Assembly (NCBI GenBank): GCA_003963115.1
Contig: RXJQ01000013.1
Span: 1 to 64,000 of the forward strand
From: Burkholderiales bacterium
GTDB taxonomy: Bacteria > Pseudomonadota > Gammaproteobacteria > Burkholderiales > Burkholderiaceae_C
Direction: 5' to 3'
Length of the DNA stretch: 64,000 nucleotides
Shown: in pieces, positions 7,722-15,641 of the stretch
Layout: every line of letters begins with the position of its first letter
How positions within the stretch are numbered: position 1 is the stretch's first letter
Notes under the pieces: model-generated
The model's database searches: none
The model's input: the letters and a program-made list of their open reading frames with translations, nothing else
What the model was told of the DNA's origin: nothing
Made by a program: the position numbers and the translations under genes

Positions 7722-8999
7722 GTGGCGAATGAGCGAGTGATAAAGATTGCTGTTATCGGCGCAGGGGCCAAGGCCGCCGCTATCGCTGCGAAGGCAGCAG
7801 TGCTCAAACAGACTGAGGGCACAGAAGTCCACGTGACAATTTTTGAACCGCACAGCGTCGGTGCGAATTGGTCCGGCAAGCATGGCTACACCGATGGAGT
7901 TCAGCGGCTATGCACCCCAGCGCTGCGGGACGTGGGCTATCCCTACAGGTCTAACGACGATGTGAACCGCCTAATGCACGCCCAGTTCTCGTGGGCGAGC
8001 TTTCTGCTGTCGGAGAAGGCAAAGTTCAGTCAGTGGGTCGACCAGAGCTCCAAACCCCCCGAGCATGGCTTGTTCGCCAAGTACCTGAAATGGGTGGTGG
8101 AAATGTCCCGCTTCCCTGTCATACGCGCCCGCGTGATGGGGCTTATGCCTCAAGGCAAGAAGTGGGTCGTACTTGTTCAATACAACGGGCAAGACCCTGA
8201 ACAATCATACGACGATGAGTTCGATGCGGTCGTAGTGAGTGGACCTGGTCCAGCACGCGCCCTCAATGGCTCGGGTGGAGGTCACCTCGTCTTTGACGGC
8301 GTCGACTTTTGGACCAGGACAAAAGAATTTGGCAAGCTAGTTCCAAAGAGAAACAAGGGGGCGCAAATCGCTATCGTGGGTGGCGGCGGCACGGCAGCTG
8401 CCGCTCTGTCTTGGATTGTTCGTCATGGATACAGGGACCATGAGATTGCGATGGTGGCTAAGCAAGGCGCACTCTTCACCAGGGGCAACAGTGTCTTCGA
8501 AAACAGGCTGTTCTCTGACGATGAGGCATGGAATGCTTTGAGCAAGGCAACGCGAGATGCCTTCTTCAAGCGCTTGAATCGAAGCGTCGTTTGGGAAACG
8601 GTAATGCAAGACATCGAGAGTGCATCAAACCTTAGCTTCATTGACGGTGAAGCCGAGCGCTACGAGATAGATAAGCAGGGGTACCTCAGCCTCTTCGTCA
8701 AGCGCAGCGACAAACAAGCTCCGATTTTGCGGCCCACTGTGGTTGTCAATGCGGCAGGATTCGACGAATGGTGGTTCCTATCGCTTGTCAACGGCTTGCC
8801 GCCAACGCTGGCGGCAAACGCCAAATTCAGAACCTCGCTGCGCGACACCATGGTCGCCGACCTTAGCTTCAATACCCGGCAATGGAAGTTCCCGCGTCTA
8901 CATGTGCCCGCACTTTCAAGCGTTCATGGGCCTGGCCTCGGAAGCTTGATGACGCTGGGGAGCATGTCGGATCGTGTGCTGCGCCCCTACAGGGGTTGA
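7722..8999 (+). CDS. MbtG-like flavin N-monooxygenase (SidA/IucD/PvdA family)
   Basis: The 425-residue protein carries an N-terminal FAD motif, IAVIGAGAKAAAIAAKAAVL (about 9-28), and VGANWSGKHGYTDGVQRL, both close to the mycobactin lysine N-hydroxylase MbtG type. A second dinucleotide motif, IAIVGGGGTAAAAL (about 211-224), would bind NADPH. The GTG at 7722 is preceded by GGAGG with 8 bases between; no in-frame ATG is better placed. It follows the DUF6527 gene by 53 bases on the same strand and probably belongs to the same transcript. No siderophore synthetase is nearby, so a role in metal uptake is not supported by context. It may modify a lysine-like amine in connection with the Ubl system, which is speculation. 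Confidence 0.8.
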   Translation: MANERVIKIAVIGAGAKAAAIAAKAAVLKQTEGTEVHVTIFEPHSVGANWSGKHGYTDGVQRLCTPALRDVGYPYRSNDDVNRLMHAQFSWASFLLSEKAKFSQWVDQSSKPPEHGLFAKYLKWVVEMSRFPVIRARVMGLMPQGKKWVVLVQYNGQDPEQSYDDEFDAVVVSGPGPARALNGSGGGHLVFDGVDFWTRTKEFGKLVPKRNKGAQIAIVGGGGTAAAALSWIVRHGYRDHEIAMVAKQGALFTRGNSVFENRLFSDDEAWNALSKATRDAFFKRLNRSVVWETVMQDIESASNLSFIDGEAERYEIDKQGYLSLFVKRSDKQAPILRPTVVVNAAGFDEWWFLSLVNGLPPTLAANAKFRTSLRDTMVADLSFNTRQWKFPRLHVPALSSVHGPGLGSLMTLGSMSDRVLRPYRG

Positions 9000-9016
9000 C
9001 ATTCTGCATGTTTATG

Positions 9017-9030
9017 TGTATACGTATACA
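9017..9030. promoter_or_regulatory. perfect palindrome upstream of RHH gene, likely operator
   Basis: TGTATACGTATACA is a perfect 14-bp inverted repeat centred between 9023 and 9024, 32 bases before the ATG of a ribbon-helix-helix protein. Similar short elements (ATGTGT, GCATACAT) flank it. Ribbon-helix-helix proteins typically bind such palindromes in their own promoters, so autoregulation is likely. Confidence 0.55.
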
Positions 9031-9062
9031 TAACATGTGTGCATACATTAATAGCATCTACC

Positions 9063-9356
9063 ATGACTAGCAAGAACCTCGTGCTTCGCACCGTCTACCT
9101 CAGCCCGACCGTCGATGACGAGCTTCGGGACAAGGCTTACTCCAGCCGAAAGAGTAAGAATGACCTCATCCGCATGTACATCGAGATGGGAATGAAGGCA
9201 GAGCGCGACGCCAAGAGGAGCGGCCCCAAGCCTGCTGCAGCGAAGAAGGCAGGTGCCATTGCGGTCAAGGCCGCAGCAGCGAAGAAGGCTGTCGCTAAAA
9301 AGGCTCCTGCCAAGAAGACGGTCGCTGCCAAGCGAGCAGGTGGAGTCGTAGCTTGA
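9063..9356 (+). CDS. ribbon-helix-helix protein with histone H1-like tail
   Basis: In this 97-residue protein, residues 1-50 (MTSKNLVLRTVYLSPTVDDE, then RDKAYSSRKSKNDLIRMYIE) fit a ribbon-helix-helix DNA-binding fold with a strand, a helix, a turn and a second helix. Residues 55-97 are a Lys/Ala-rich repeat (AAKKAGAIAVKAAAAKKAVA, KKAPAKKTVAAKRAGG) like eukaryotic H1 and the bacterial histone-like tails of AlgP/BphP type. The ATG at 9063 is chosen over 9039 because it opens directly into the RHH domain. The tail would bind DNA non-specifically while the RHH domain selects sites, such as the palindrome just upstream. A nucleoid-silencing or autoregulatory role for this island is plausible but not proven. 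Confidence 0.78.
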   Translation: MTSKNLVLRTVYLSPTVDDELRDKAYSSRKSKNDLIRMYIEMGMKAERDAKRSGPKPAAAKKAGAIAVKAAAAKKAVAKKAPAKKTVAAKRAGGVVA

Positions 9357-9607
9357 ACGTAGACTAGCTGGAGTCGGCCTTTTGGCTGGGGTGCGAGCGC
9401 CCCGGCTTCCCTAGATACTCTTGAGCCATCCGGGATGACGGCGGATAGTGCCGAATTGCTCCAGTATGTGACCCAGCGCATGCAGGACCCGACCGCACAC
9501 TCAGGGTAGACCCATTTGCTAAAATCCGAGCGCGTTAGTCATCGCTCTTGCTCTAGCAGTTAGCGCGTCTTCTTGCAATCGATCGGCCGTCCGTTGAGGA
9601 GCAAAAC

Positions 9608-9751
9608 GTGGAACAAGTGTGGATCGAAATCAAGCGAGCAGCTAAAGAGGCGCCTTCTATGTATTTCGCACCGCTCATAGGTGCTTGTCGAGGGATCAGG
9701 TTGCAGTACCGGTTACTGGAGAGGTCCCGCAGGCTGGATGAGCGGTCCTAA
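9608..9751 (+). CDS. small basic protein (47 residues)
   Basis: A GTG at 9608 opens a 47-residue reading frame (MEQVWIEIKRAAKEAPSMYF, then APLIGACRGIRLQYRLLERS) ending at TAA 9749-9751. GAGGAG at about 9596-9601 gives a good ribosome binding site with 6-base spacing. The sequence is amphipathic with WIEIKRAAKEAP and a basic C-terminus, and resembles short conserved proteins I associate with Burkholderiales genomes, though I cannot name the family. The start signal and composition support a real gene, but its shortness leaves doubt. Confidence 0.42.
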   Translation: MEQVWIEIKRAAKEAPSMYFAPLIGACRGIRLQYRLLERSRRLDERS

Positions 9752-10050
9752 GAGGTGTTGCCTTCGGTAGCGACTAGTTCTAGACCTTCTTCTGGCGGTG
9801 ACTAGCATTTCCCGTGATGCGACTTAAAGAAGTCGCTCGCCTGGCGAGCAGGATGCCTGGGTGATGTAGGATCTTCGCAAGTCTCTGAGAAAGGTGGCGA
9901 GTGGTGTTCTCGTTGAAGTTGCGAAAGTCGTTGATCTGCAAAGCATGCGCTTTGCAGAATCAATGAGAACCTACAATATTTTGTAGGACCGCCGTAGGGC
10001 GCCAGAGTAATTGCGACTGGCGCCACTCAAATGCGACTAGCGGCCAAAGT
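9752..10050. other. non-coding junction region
   Basis: I see no gene in these 299 bases. The region holds two strong hairpins (listed separately) and ends abruptly in the middle of a phosphoesterase coding sequence. It looks like a recombination junction between the accessory genes to the left and a truncated chromosomal gene to the right. Confidence 0.55.
9931..9987. repeat. two adjacent hairpins at a gene-truncation junction
   Basis: The first hairpin pairs 9931-9944 (TTGATCTGCAAAGC) with 9949-9963, a 14-bp stem with a single bulged A at 9958 and the four-base loop ATGC. The second pairs CCTACAA at 9970-9976 with TTGTAGG at 9981-9987 around the loop TATT. Such tandem short-loop hairpins can be terminators, recombination sites or ends recognised by IS200/IS605-type or REP-associated transposases. 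They lie about 60 bases from the break in the phosphoesterase gene. Confidence 0.55.
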
Positions 10051-10254
10051 GTGCGTGTGCCCGCAGTGATTGTGTCGCCTTGGGTCCAGAAGGGGCTGGT
10101 GGATCACACCGAATACGACCATAGCAGTGTGCCGGCAACGTTGCAGACCCTCTTCAACTTGCCGGCACTCACGGCGCGCGATGCCGCCGCCAAGGACTTG
10201 CTGCATCTCATTCAGGACAATGCTCGAACCGACTGCCCATTGACGCTGCCATGA
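10051..10254 (+). pseudogene. C-terminal remnant of a phosphoesterase (phospholipase C-like)
   Basis: About 67 codons remain. The reading VRVPAVIVSPWVQKGLVDHT, EYDHSSVPATLQTLFNLPAL matches the C-terminal part of the alkaline-phosphatase-superfamily phosphoesterase/phospholipase C family, where this stretch follows the catalytic metal site. The remaining roughly 400 residues are missing, and homology stops around base 10,045 next to two hairpins. The GTG at 10051 is only the first in-frame codon and probably not a true start. The remnant still overlaps the next gene by ATGA, so the original operon downstream is preserved. Confidence 0.72.
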
Positions 10255-10505
10255 GTGACAAGACGAACCCCAATTTCGCTGCCCAGGTGGACGACGTATT
10301 GACCGTTCACGGAAAGTTGCGCGCGCATCTCTTTTTGATCCACAAGGCCCACGTAGACTTGGATGGACGTGACAAGGCTATTGCGCGACTTCGACAAGTC
10401 CGGAGCCACTCGGATGTCGAGGCTTATGTCAACGAGATCGTGCCTCGGATCAACGAAGCTCGCGCCTTGCGCCGTGCACTGCGCAAGCATGGATCCGCGC
10501 GATAG
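10251..10505 (+). CDS. small protein downstream of phosphoesterase remnant
   Basis: The 84-residue product (MSDKTNPNFAAQVDDVLTVH and onward) is helical and charged with no recognised domain, signal peptide or membrane span. Its ATG overlaps the stop codon of the phosphoesterase remnant, which suggests it was the partner gene of the intact enzyme. With the upstream gene truncated, its promoter and coupling are probably lost and it may be silent. Confidence 0.55.
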   Translation: MSDKTNPNFAAQVDDVLTVHGKLRAHLFLIHKAHVDLDGRDKAIARLRQVRSHSDVEAYVNEIVPRINEARALRRALRKHGSAR

Positions 10506-10747
10506 GATTTTCGCAAGTTGATGAGAGCGACGAGAGTACATCCTGGGTAGCGGCATCTAAATAAAACAAAGGGAAAGCCCGGATAGCTTTTCCGTCGTTC
10601 CTGCCAAATATCGCCTGAATGCCGGGTCATGGCCAAGCGATGTCATTTGATGACCCGTATGAAATTCTGTGAATGAATGTCGCCCAGCTGACATCGCCCA
10701 TCGGCGTTCATTGGTAATGTTCTTGCAACTATTTTTCAGGAGATATC

Positions 10748-12037
10748 ATGCGTTCCTTTGAGCTTGATCGTGGGCTGATTTCGGGTATTGCTTTCTCCTT
10801 GCTGCTTTTACCCATTATTGGAACTGCTGCCACAATCCATGTTTATCCTGGCCAATCCATTCAAGCGGCTGTCAATAAAGCCGCGCCAGGTGATACTGTT
10901 TTGGTGCATGATGGAATTTACCAGGAGGCCGGGACGGCTTATTGTGCTCCATGGGTTGATGGTTATCCGTCAGCCTGTGGCACTGCGCGTACCGCTGCGG
11001 TCTTGGTAACCAAACCTCTGGCATTGCACGCATCGGGCAACGTCCGTCTTATCGGCTCAGGCGCATCTGGCTTGACTGACGGTATCGTCATAATGGGACC
11101 AGGCCCCAACCCCAAGAACCCTAAACAACCCTCAACCATATCTGGCGTTGAAGTCAAAGGCTTCAATCTCGACAATTTTGCGAGAAACGGCATCGTATTG
11201 GGTTATGTCACCAACTTCAACGTTGAAGAAAACAGTGTTTCCAACATGCAGGAAGTTGGCATTTGGCCCATGCTTTCCGCAAACGGGCAAGTCAAGAAAA
11301 ACGTTGCTTATGGCACGAAGGACAGCGCGTTGTGGGTTGAAGCGTCCGAGAACATTCGTGTGGTCAATAATGACCTCAGCGCCGCGCCGACGGGGCTGGA
11401 AGTGACGATCTCGAAAAATATCGTCATGGAGAGCAACAAGATTCACGACAACACGACGGGTATTGGCCTCTATCACCCAGCTGGCGCGGGCTTGCCTCAG
11501 GCCTATTGGCCAAAATTCAAATATGGCAATTGGATTGCCGTCAACAACAATGTGTACGAGAACAATATGCCCAATCCCGTCAATGATGGGGGCTATGTTG
11601 GGCAGATTCCCTCCGGTATCGGCATGTTGGTGATGGGGGTATCTGACATTGCCTTGTCCGCCAATAAGATTTCCAAAAATAATTTCCTTGGCATTGGTGT
11701 CATGGATTGGTGTGTCGGTCAGGTGATGGCCGCATCCAGTTTCGGTATCAGCCTGTCGTACGCGGATTGCGTCGCCTCTCTGCCAGATGGGTTCAAGGAT
11801 GCGACGGTGAAGTCAGTCAGCGTGACGCACAATTTGTTTGGCAATAATGGCAGCACCCCCCAATTACCTGGCATTCCGGGTGCAGACCTGCTTTACGTGG
11901 GTGCGGATGCTTTCGGTGGGCCATCCGGAAAAAACAATTGCCAAAGCAACAACAAAAACTCGGGCGCAACGACCACACCCAGCATTGTTGCAATGCCTGC
12001 GACCGGCCTGGCCGAGTGCAAGGGATGGAATCGCTGA
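10748..12037 (+). CDS. secreted right-handed beta-helix protein
   Basis: The 429-residue protein begins with a signal peptide (hydrophobic ISGIAFSLLLLPIIGTAA, cleavage probably near TAA) followed by IHVYPGQSIQAAVNKAAPGD, the usual opening of NosD/pectate-lyase-type parallel beta-helix proteins. The body repeats N-rich rungs such as NIRVVNNDLSAAPTGLEVTI, NIVMESNKIHDNTTGIGLYH and IALSANKISKNNFLGIGVMD. Function within this fold ranges from carbohydrate lyase to surface scaffold; no catalytic set is obvious. CAGGAG lies 7 bases before the ATG. It is followed, with a 13-base overlap, by a RidA/chorismatase-like gene and then a haem-TPR gene, suggesting one operon. Confidence 0.82.
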   Translation: MRSFELDRGLISGIAFSLLLLPIIGTAATIHVYPGQSIQAAVNKAAPGDTVLVHDGIYQEAGTAYCAPWVDGYPSACGTARTAAVLVTKPLALHASGNVRLIGSGASGLTDGIVIMGPGPNPKNPKQPSTISGVEVKGFNLDNFARNGIVLGYVTNFNVEENSVSNMQEVGIWPMLSANGQVKKNVAYGTKDSALWVEASENIRVVNNDLSAAPTGLEVTISKNIVMESNKIHDNTTGIGLYHPAGAGLPQAYWPKFKYGNWIAVNNNVYENNMPNPVNDGGYVGQIPSGIGMLVMGVSDIALSANKISKNNFLGIGVMDWCVGQVMAASSFGISLSYADCVASLPDGFKDATVKSVSVTHNLFGNNGSTPQLPGIPGADLLYVGADAFGGPSGKNNCQSNNKNSGATTTPSIVAMPATGLAECKGWNR

Positions 12038-13224
12038 TTCAGATGAGCGAAGAATTGGCCTTGGTTCATCGATTTTCAGGTCGGCTGGCCAATGAGTTGT
12101 CAATCATCTGCCGGCCAGAAAATCCCTTCGCACCTGTGTCACAGCAGGCCGAGTCGGTGTTCAAGAAGCTCGACGGCATATTGGCAGCGCATGCAGCCTC
12201 CAACCAGCATGTCGTTCGCGAAACCATTTTTGTGCGGGACATCCAGCAAAACCTTCCGGCCATCCTCGAGCTCAGGTCTCAGCTTGGCATAGCGTCAGAT
12301 CCGACGGCTGTTGCCCCTCCTGTCAGCTTCATCCAGCAAGCCCCGCTCATCGACGGAAACAGTCTGGAAGTTTCGGTTCAAGTGCTTGCGCCGCGTGACG
12401 GCAATAGATGGTCGGTGCGTGATGTGTGGGCCGAGCCGGCCTGCACCTGCGCTGGCTGCTCCAACACCCAAGCCAGATTGGTTCACCTCGGTGATCAGTC
12501 TTCGCTGCATGCCACCAACGTCTACGGTATTGGTCGAGACACCTACGAGCAAACATTGAACATGTTTCACGCTGCGGAGCGCTTGCTTCAGCAGGGCGGC
12601 ATGAACTTTGGCGATGTCGTTCGGGTATGGATTTATATGCGCGACATCGATCGTGATTACGCGGACTTGAACAAGGCCAGACGCGTGTTTTTCCAGCAAC
12701 TTGGCATCGATCTGAGGCCGGCCAGTACCTGCGTGCAAGGCAGCCCGATGCCGCTCGAACATGACGTCACCCTGACCATCGAGGCGATTCGCTCTTCTCC
12801 GCGTCCGCGCATTCAACGCATGTCGACACCGAAGTTGAATGAGGCATGGACTTACGGTGCCGACTTCTCTCGCGGGCTGAGGATCTCTGAAGCCAACAAG
12901 GTTGTCTTGCATATCTCTGGAACCGCCAGTCTTGATGAGGCGGGTCAAACAGTGCATGTCGGCGAACTCGAAGCTCAAGCACACCGAATGATCGACAACA
13001 TCGAATCGCTGCTTGCGAATCAAGGTGCCAGCCTTGCAGACATTGCGTCCGGTGTGGCGTATGTGAAGCATGCAGATCATGTATCCGTGCTGCGCACGAT
13101 CTTTCATCAACGCGGTTTTGATCGTTTCCCTTGCGCGGTGGTCCATGGTCCGCTATGTCGGCCGGAGCTTCTGTGCGAAACGGAAGTCGTGGCCTGGTTG
13201 CCCGCTGAGACAGAACAATCCTGA
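12025..13224 (+). CDS. RidA/chorismatase-like protein with tandem YjgF folds
   Basis: This protein has 399 residues from the ATG at 12025; an alternative ATG lies at 12043, just past the upstream stop. Two segments look like YjgF/RidA folds: about 140-260 (ARLVHLGDQSSLHATNVYGI, AERLLQQGGMNFGDVVRVWI, FFQQLGIDLRPASTCVQGSP) and 275-395 (NKVVLHISGTASLDEAGQTV, IDNIESLLANQGASLADIAS). The N-terminal 110 residues carry a third, weaker copy. Fused RidA-like folds occur in FkbO/Hyg5 chorismatases and in uncharacterised RidA fusions. A CTCAGC motif after ACTC (about residue 135-139 onward) adds clustered Cys. The substrate is not evident; its place between a secreted beta-helix and a haem-TPR protein is unusual. 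Confidence 0.72.
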   Translation: MESLIQMSEELALVHRFSGRLANELSIICRPENPFAPVSQQAESVFKKLDGILAAHAASNQHVVRETIFVRDIQQNLPAILELRSQLGIASDPTAVAPPVSFIQQAPLIDGNSLEVSVQVLAPRDGNRWSVRDVWAEPACTCAGCSNTQARLVHLGDQSSLHATNVYGIGRDTYEQTLNMFHAAERLLQQGGMNFGDVVRVWIYMRDIDRDYADLNKARRVFFQQLGIDLRPASTCVQGSPMPLEHDVTLTIEAIRSSPRPRIQRMSTPKLNEAWTYGADFSRGLRISEANKVVLHISGTASLDEAGQTVHVGELEAQAHRMIDNIESLLANQGASLADIASGVAYVKHADHVSVLRTIFHQRGFDRFPCAVVHGPLCRPELLCETEVVAWLPAETEQS

Positions 13225-13226
13225 AA

Positions 13227-15476
13227 ATGAATCGGTTTCACTTGCGTCGCTTGCCTGTGCTTGTCACCGCGATGGTGTGCATGCTCGTATTTGGTTTGCT
13301 TGCGCTTTCTGGCGTTGGGCGCGCGCAGGCAGGCGAGCCCGCTCAGGATTCGCTTCGCATCACCTACCCCATGGACGAAACGATCTTTCCTCCGGAGATC
13401 GTGTCACCGACGTTCGTGTGGTCCGACGCCAATACCCTTGCGCATCAATGGCGGGTTGTCGTTCGTGATGGCGCCGGGCGCCTGCTGTCGCAGGCTGTCG
13501 TGGAAGAGCCTCGTTGGCGACCATCCGAAGCTCAATGGAATCACATCAAGCGGCAGAGCATCCTGCACAGTGCAGATGTGATGGTCGCTGGCGTCGGCCA
13601 GGATCAACGTGTCATGCCCGCAGCGCACGTGCGCATCCGGACGTCCAAGGACAAAGTGGGCGATTCGATCATGTACCGCGAGGTGCCGCTGCCGTTCCTG
13701 AAGGCTGTTCAAGACCCTTCCCAGATTCGCTGGCGCTTTGGCTCGGTGGACCAAAAGGCTGGGCCGCCCGTCGTGCTCAAGAATCTGCCTGTTTGCGGCA
13801 ATTGCCACTCGTTTGCTGACAACGGTAGCGTCCTTGGCATGGACGTCGATTACGGCAATGACAAAGGCGCCTACGCCATCATGCCCGTGTTGAAACGCAT
13901 GGTCTTGGACGACGCCAAGATCATGACGTGGAGTGACTACAAGCCCGAGGACCTTGAGTTGACATTCGGGCTGTTGTCGCGGGTGTCTCCGACCGGACGA
14001 TACGTGATCAGCACGGTGAAGGATCGGTCGGTGTTCGTTGCGACACCGGACATCGCGTTCTCCCAACTCTTTTTCCCCATCAAGGGCATTCTGGTGGTGT
14101 ACGACCGCGAGACGAAAAAGTTCGCTGCCCTGCCCGGCGCGGACGATCCGCAATATGTCCAGACGAATGCAGCCTGGAGCCCGGATGGCAAGGAGATCAT
14201 CTTTGCCCGCGCCAAGGCGTATCAGTCGCCACGCTTGCAGGAGAACAACTCTGCGATTGTCGCAACCAAGGATGTGCCTGAGTTCACGGTCGACCACCAG
14301 CCGTTCAAGTACGACCTCTACCGCATCCCTTTCAACGACGGAAAAGGTGGCGTTGCGGAACCATTGGCGGGCGCCGCTGCCAATGGCATGAGCAATTTCT
14401 TTCCGAAGTATTCACCCGACGGAAAGTGGATTGTGTTTTGCAAGGCTCAAAACTACATGCTGCTGCAGCCGGACAGCGAGCTGTACATCGTCTCAACGAA
14501 GGGTGGACCGGCTCGGCGTTTGCGCCACAACACCTCGCTGATGAATTCCTGGCACAGTTGGTCGTCCAACAGCCGGTGGCTGGTGTTCTCGTCGAAGGTC
14601 AACACGCCCTATACGCAACTCTTTTTGACGCACATTGACGAGGATGGCAACGACAGCCCACCCGTATTGCTGGAGCGGTTTACCTCGTCGGATCGCGCTG
14701 CAAACATCCCTGAATTTGTTCGCATTCCGAGCGATGGCATCACCGAAATCAAGGAGCAGTTCCTTGACCCGTACTCCTTTTTGCGTGCGGGTATGGTCAA
14801 CGAGAACACGGGCGATCACAAGGGTGCCGAGCGTATCTATCGCCGAGGTTTGGAAGTCGCCCCCAAGGATGCCGACCTCCACAATGCTTTGGGCTGGACG
14901 CTGTTTCAAGAGGGCCGCTCCATCGAGGCTGTTGAAGAGTACCAGCGTTCCATCGAGATCAATCCGAGCAGTGCCAAAGCGCACAACAACCTCGCACTGG
15001 CACTTGTCGATCTGGGTCGATTGAATGACGCGCTTGGACACTTTCGCCAGTCTGTGGCCATCGATCCCAAGCCTGAGATCTACAGCGACCTTGGGGCAAC
15101 GCTGGCACGCCTGGGACAGCAATCAGATGCGCGGGCGGCTTACCAGCGGGCGCTTGAGCTGGACCCCAACAACGCTTCGGCCAACTTCAACATGGCCGTG
15201 TTGTTGACCCAATCGGGGGCTCTGGTGGACGCGGAAGAACACTATCGTCGCGCAGCGCGGGAAAAAGCAAACGCAGAGGCGTACAACGGCCTGGGCTATG
15301 TGCTGGCCCGACAGGATCGCACGGATGAGGCTATCGCAGCGTTTCGCAAAGCCATTGCCATCAACCCCAAATTCACGGCAGCACACCAGAATCTGGCCGA
15401 AGCGCTGACCAAGGCCGGCAAAACGGAAGAAGCCTTAGCCGAAAGGGGCAAGGTCGAGGCTTTATCTGTGAGATGA
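13227..15476 (+). CDS. exported haem c-binding PD40/TPR protein
   Basis: The protein has 749 residues and an N-terminal signal anchor (VLVTAMVCMLVFGLLALSGV, then AQA). CGNCH at 190-194 (in NLPVCGNCHSFADNG) is a single c-type haem motif. WD40-like PD40 beta-propeller repeats follow at about 255-510 (AAWSPDGKEIIFARAK, PKYSPDGKWIVFCKAQ, WSSNSRWLVFSSKV), then at least five TPR units at about 530-745 (DADLHNALGWTLFQEGRSIE, SAKAHNNLALALVDLGRLND and so on). This architecture fits a periplasmic protein combining electron-transfer or haem-dependent sensing with protein scaffolding. It starts 3 bases after the RidA-like gene. Family-level domains are clear; the biological role is unknown. Confidence 0.82.
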   Translation: MNRFHLRRLPVLVTAMVCMLVFGLLALSGVGRAQAGEPAQDSLRITYPMDETIFPPEIVSPTFVWSDANTLAHQWRVVVRDGAGRLLSQAVVEEPRWRPSEAQWNHIKRQSILHSADVMVAGVGQDQRVMPAAHVRIRTSKDKVGDSIMYREVPLPFLKAVQDPSQIRWRFGSVDQKAGPPVVLKNLPVCGNCHSFADNGSVLGMDVDYGNDKGAYAIMPVLKRMVLDDAKIMTWSDYKPEDLELTFGLLSRVSPTGRYVISTVKDRSVFVATPDIAFSQLFFPIKGILVVYDRETKKFAALPGADDPQYVQTNAAWSPDGKEIIFARAKAYQSPRLQENNSAIVATKDVPEFTVDHQPFKYDLYRIPFNDGKGGVAEPLAGAAANGMSNFFPKYSPDGKWIVFCKAQNYMLLQPDSELYIVSTKGGPARRLRHNTSLMNSWHSWSSNSRWLVFSSKVNTPYTQLFLTHIDEDGNDSPPVLLERFTSSDRAANIPEFVRIPSDGITEIKEQFLDPYSFLRAGMVNENTGDHKGAERIYRRGLEVAPKDADLHNALGWTLFQEGRSIEAVEEYQRSIEINPSSAKAHNNLALALVDLGRLNDALGHFRQSVAIDPKPEIYSDLGATLARLGQQSDARAAYQRALELDPNNASANFNMAVLLTQSGALVDAEEHYRRAAREKANAEAYNGLGYVLARQDRTDEAIAAFRKAIAINPKFTAAHQNLAEALTKAGKTEEALAERGKVEALSVR

Positions 15477-15641
15477 GCCCCGCGATCACACTGCTGCCAG
15501 CGATATCGATCCGAAATTCCTCACAACGAGGCTGAAGCGCCCCTTAATTTCGGTGCTTCTCTCGTTCAACCTCACATCAAACGAGGTCAATTAAGCTACC
15601 CTCACCAAAATTCTTGTAACGGTCCGAGGGAGCAGCGGGCG

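Noticed and set aside
9357-9607. GC-rich stem near 9,385-9,410 (GGGGTGC with GCGCCCC) as a terminator for the RHH gene
   Set aside because: The stem relies on a G-T pair, has a two-base loop and no following T tract.
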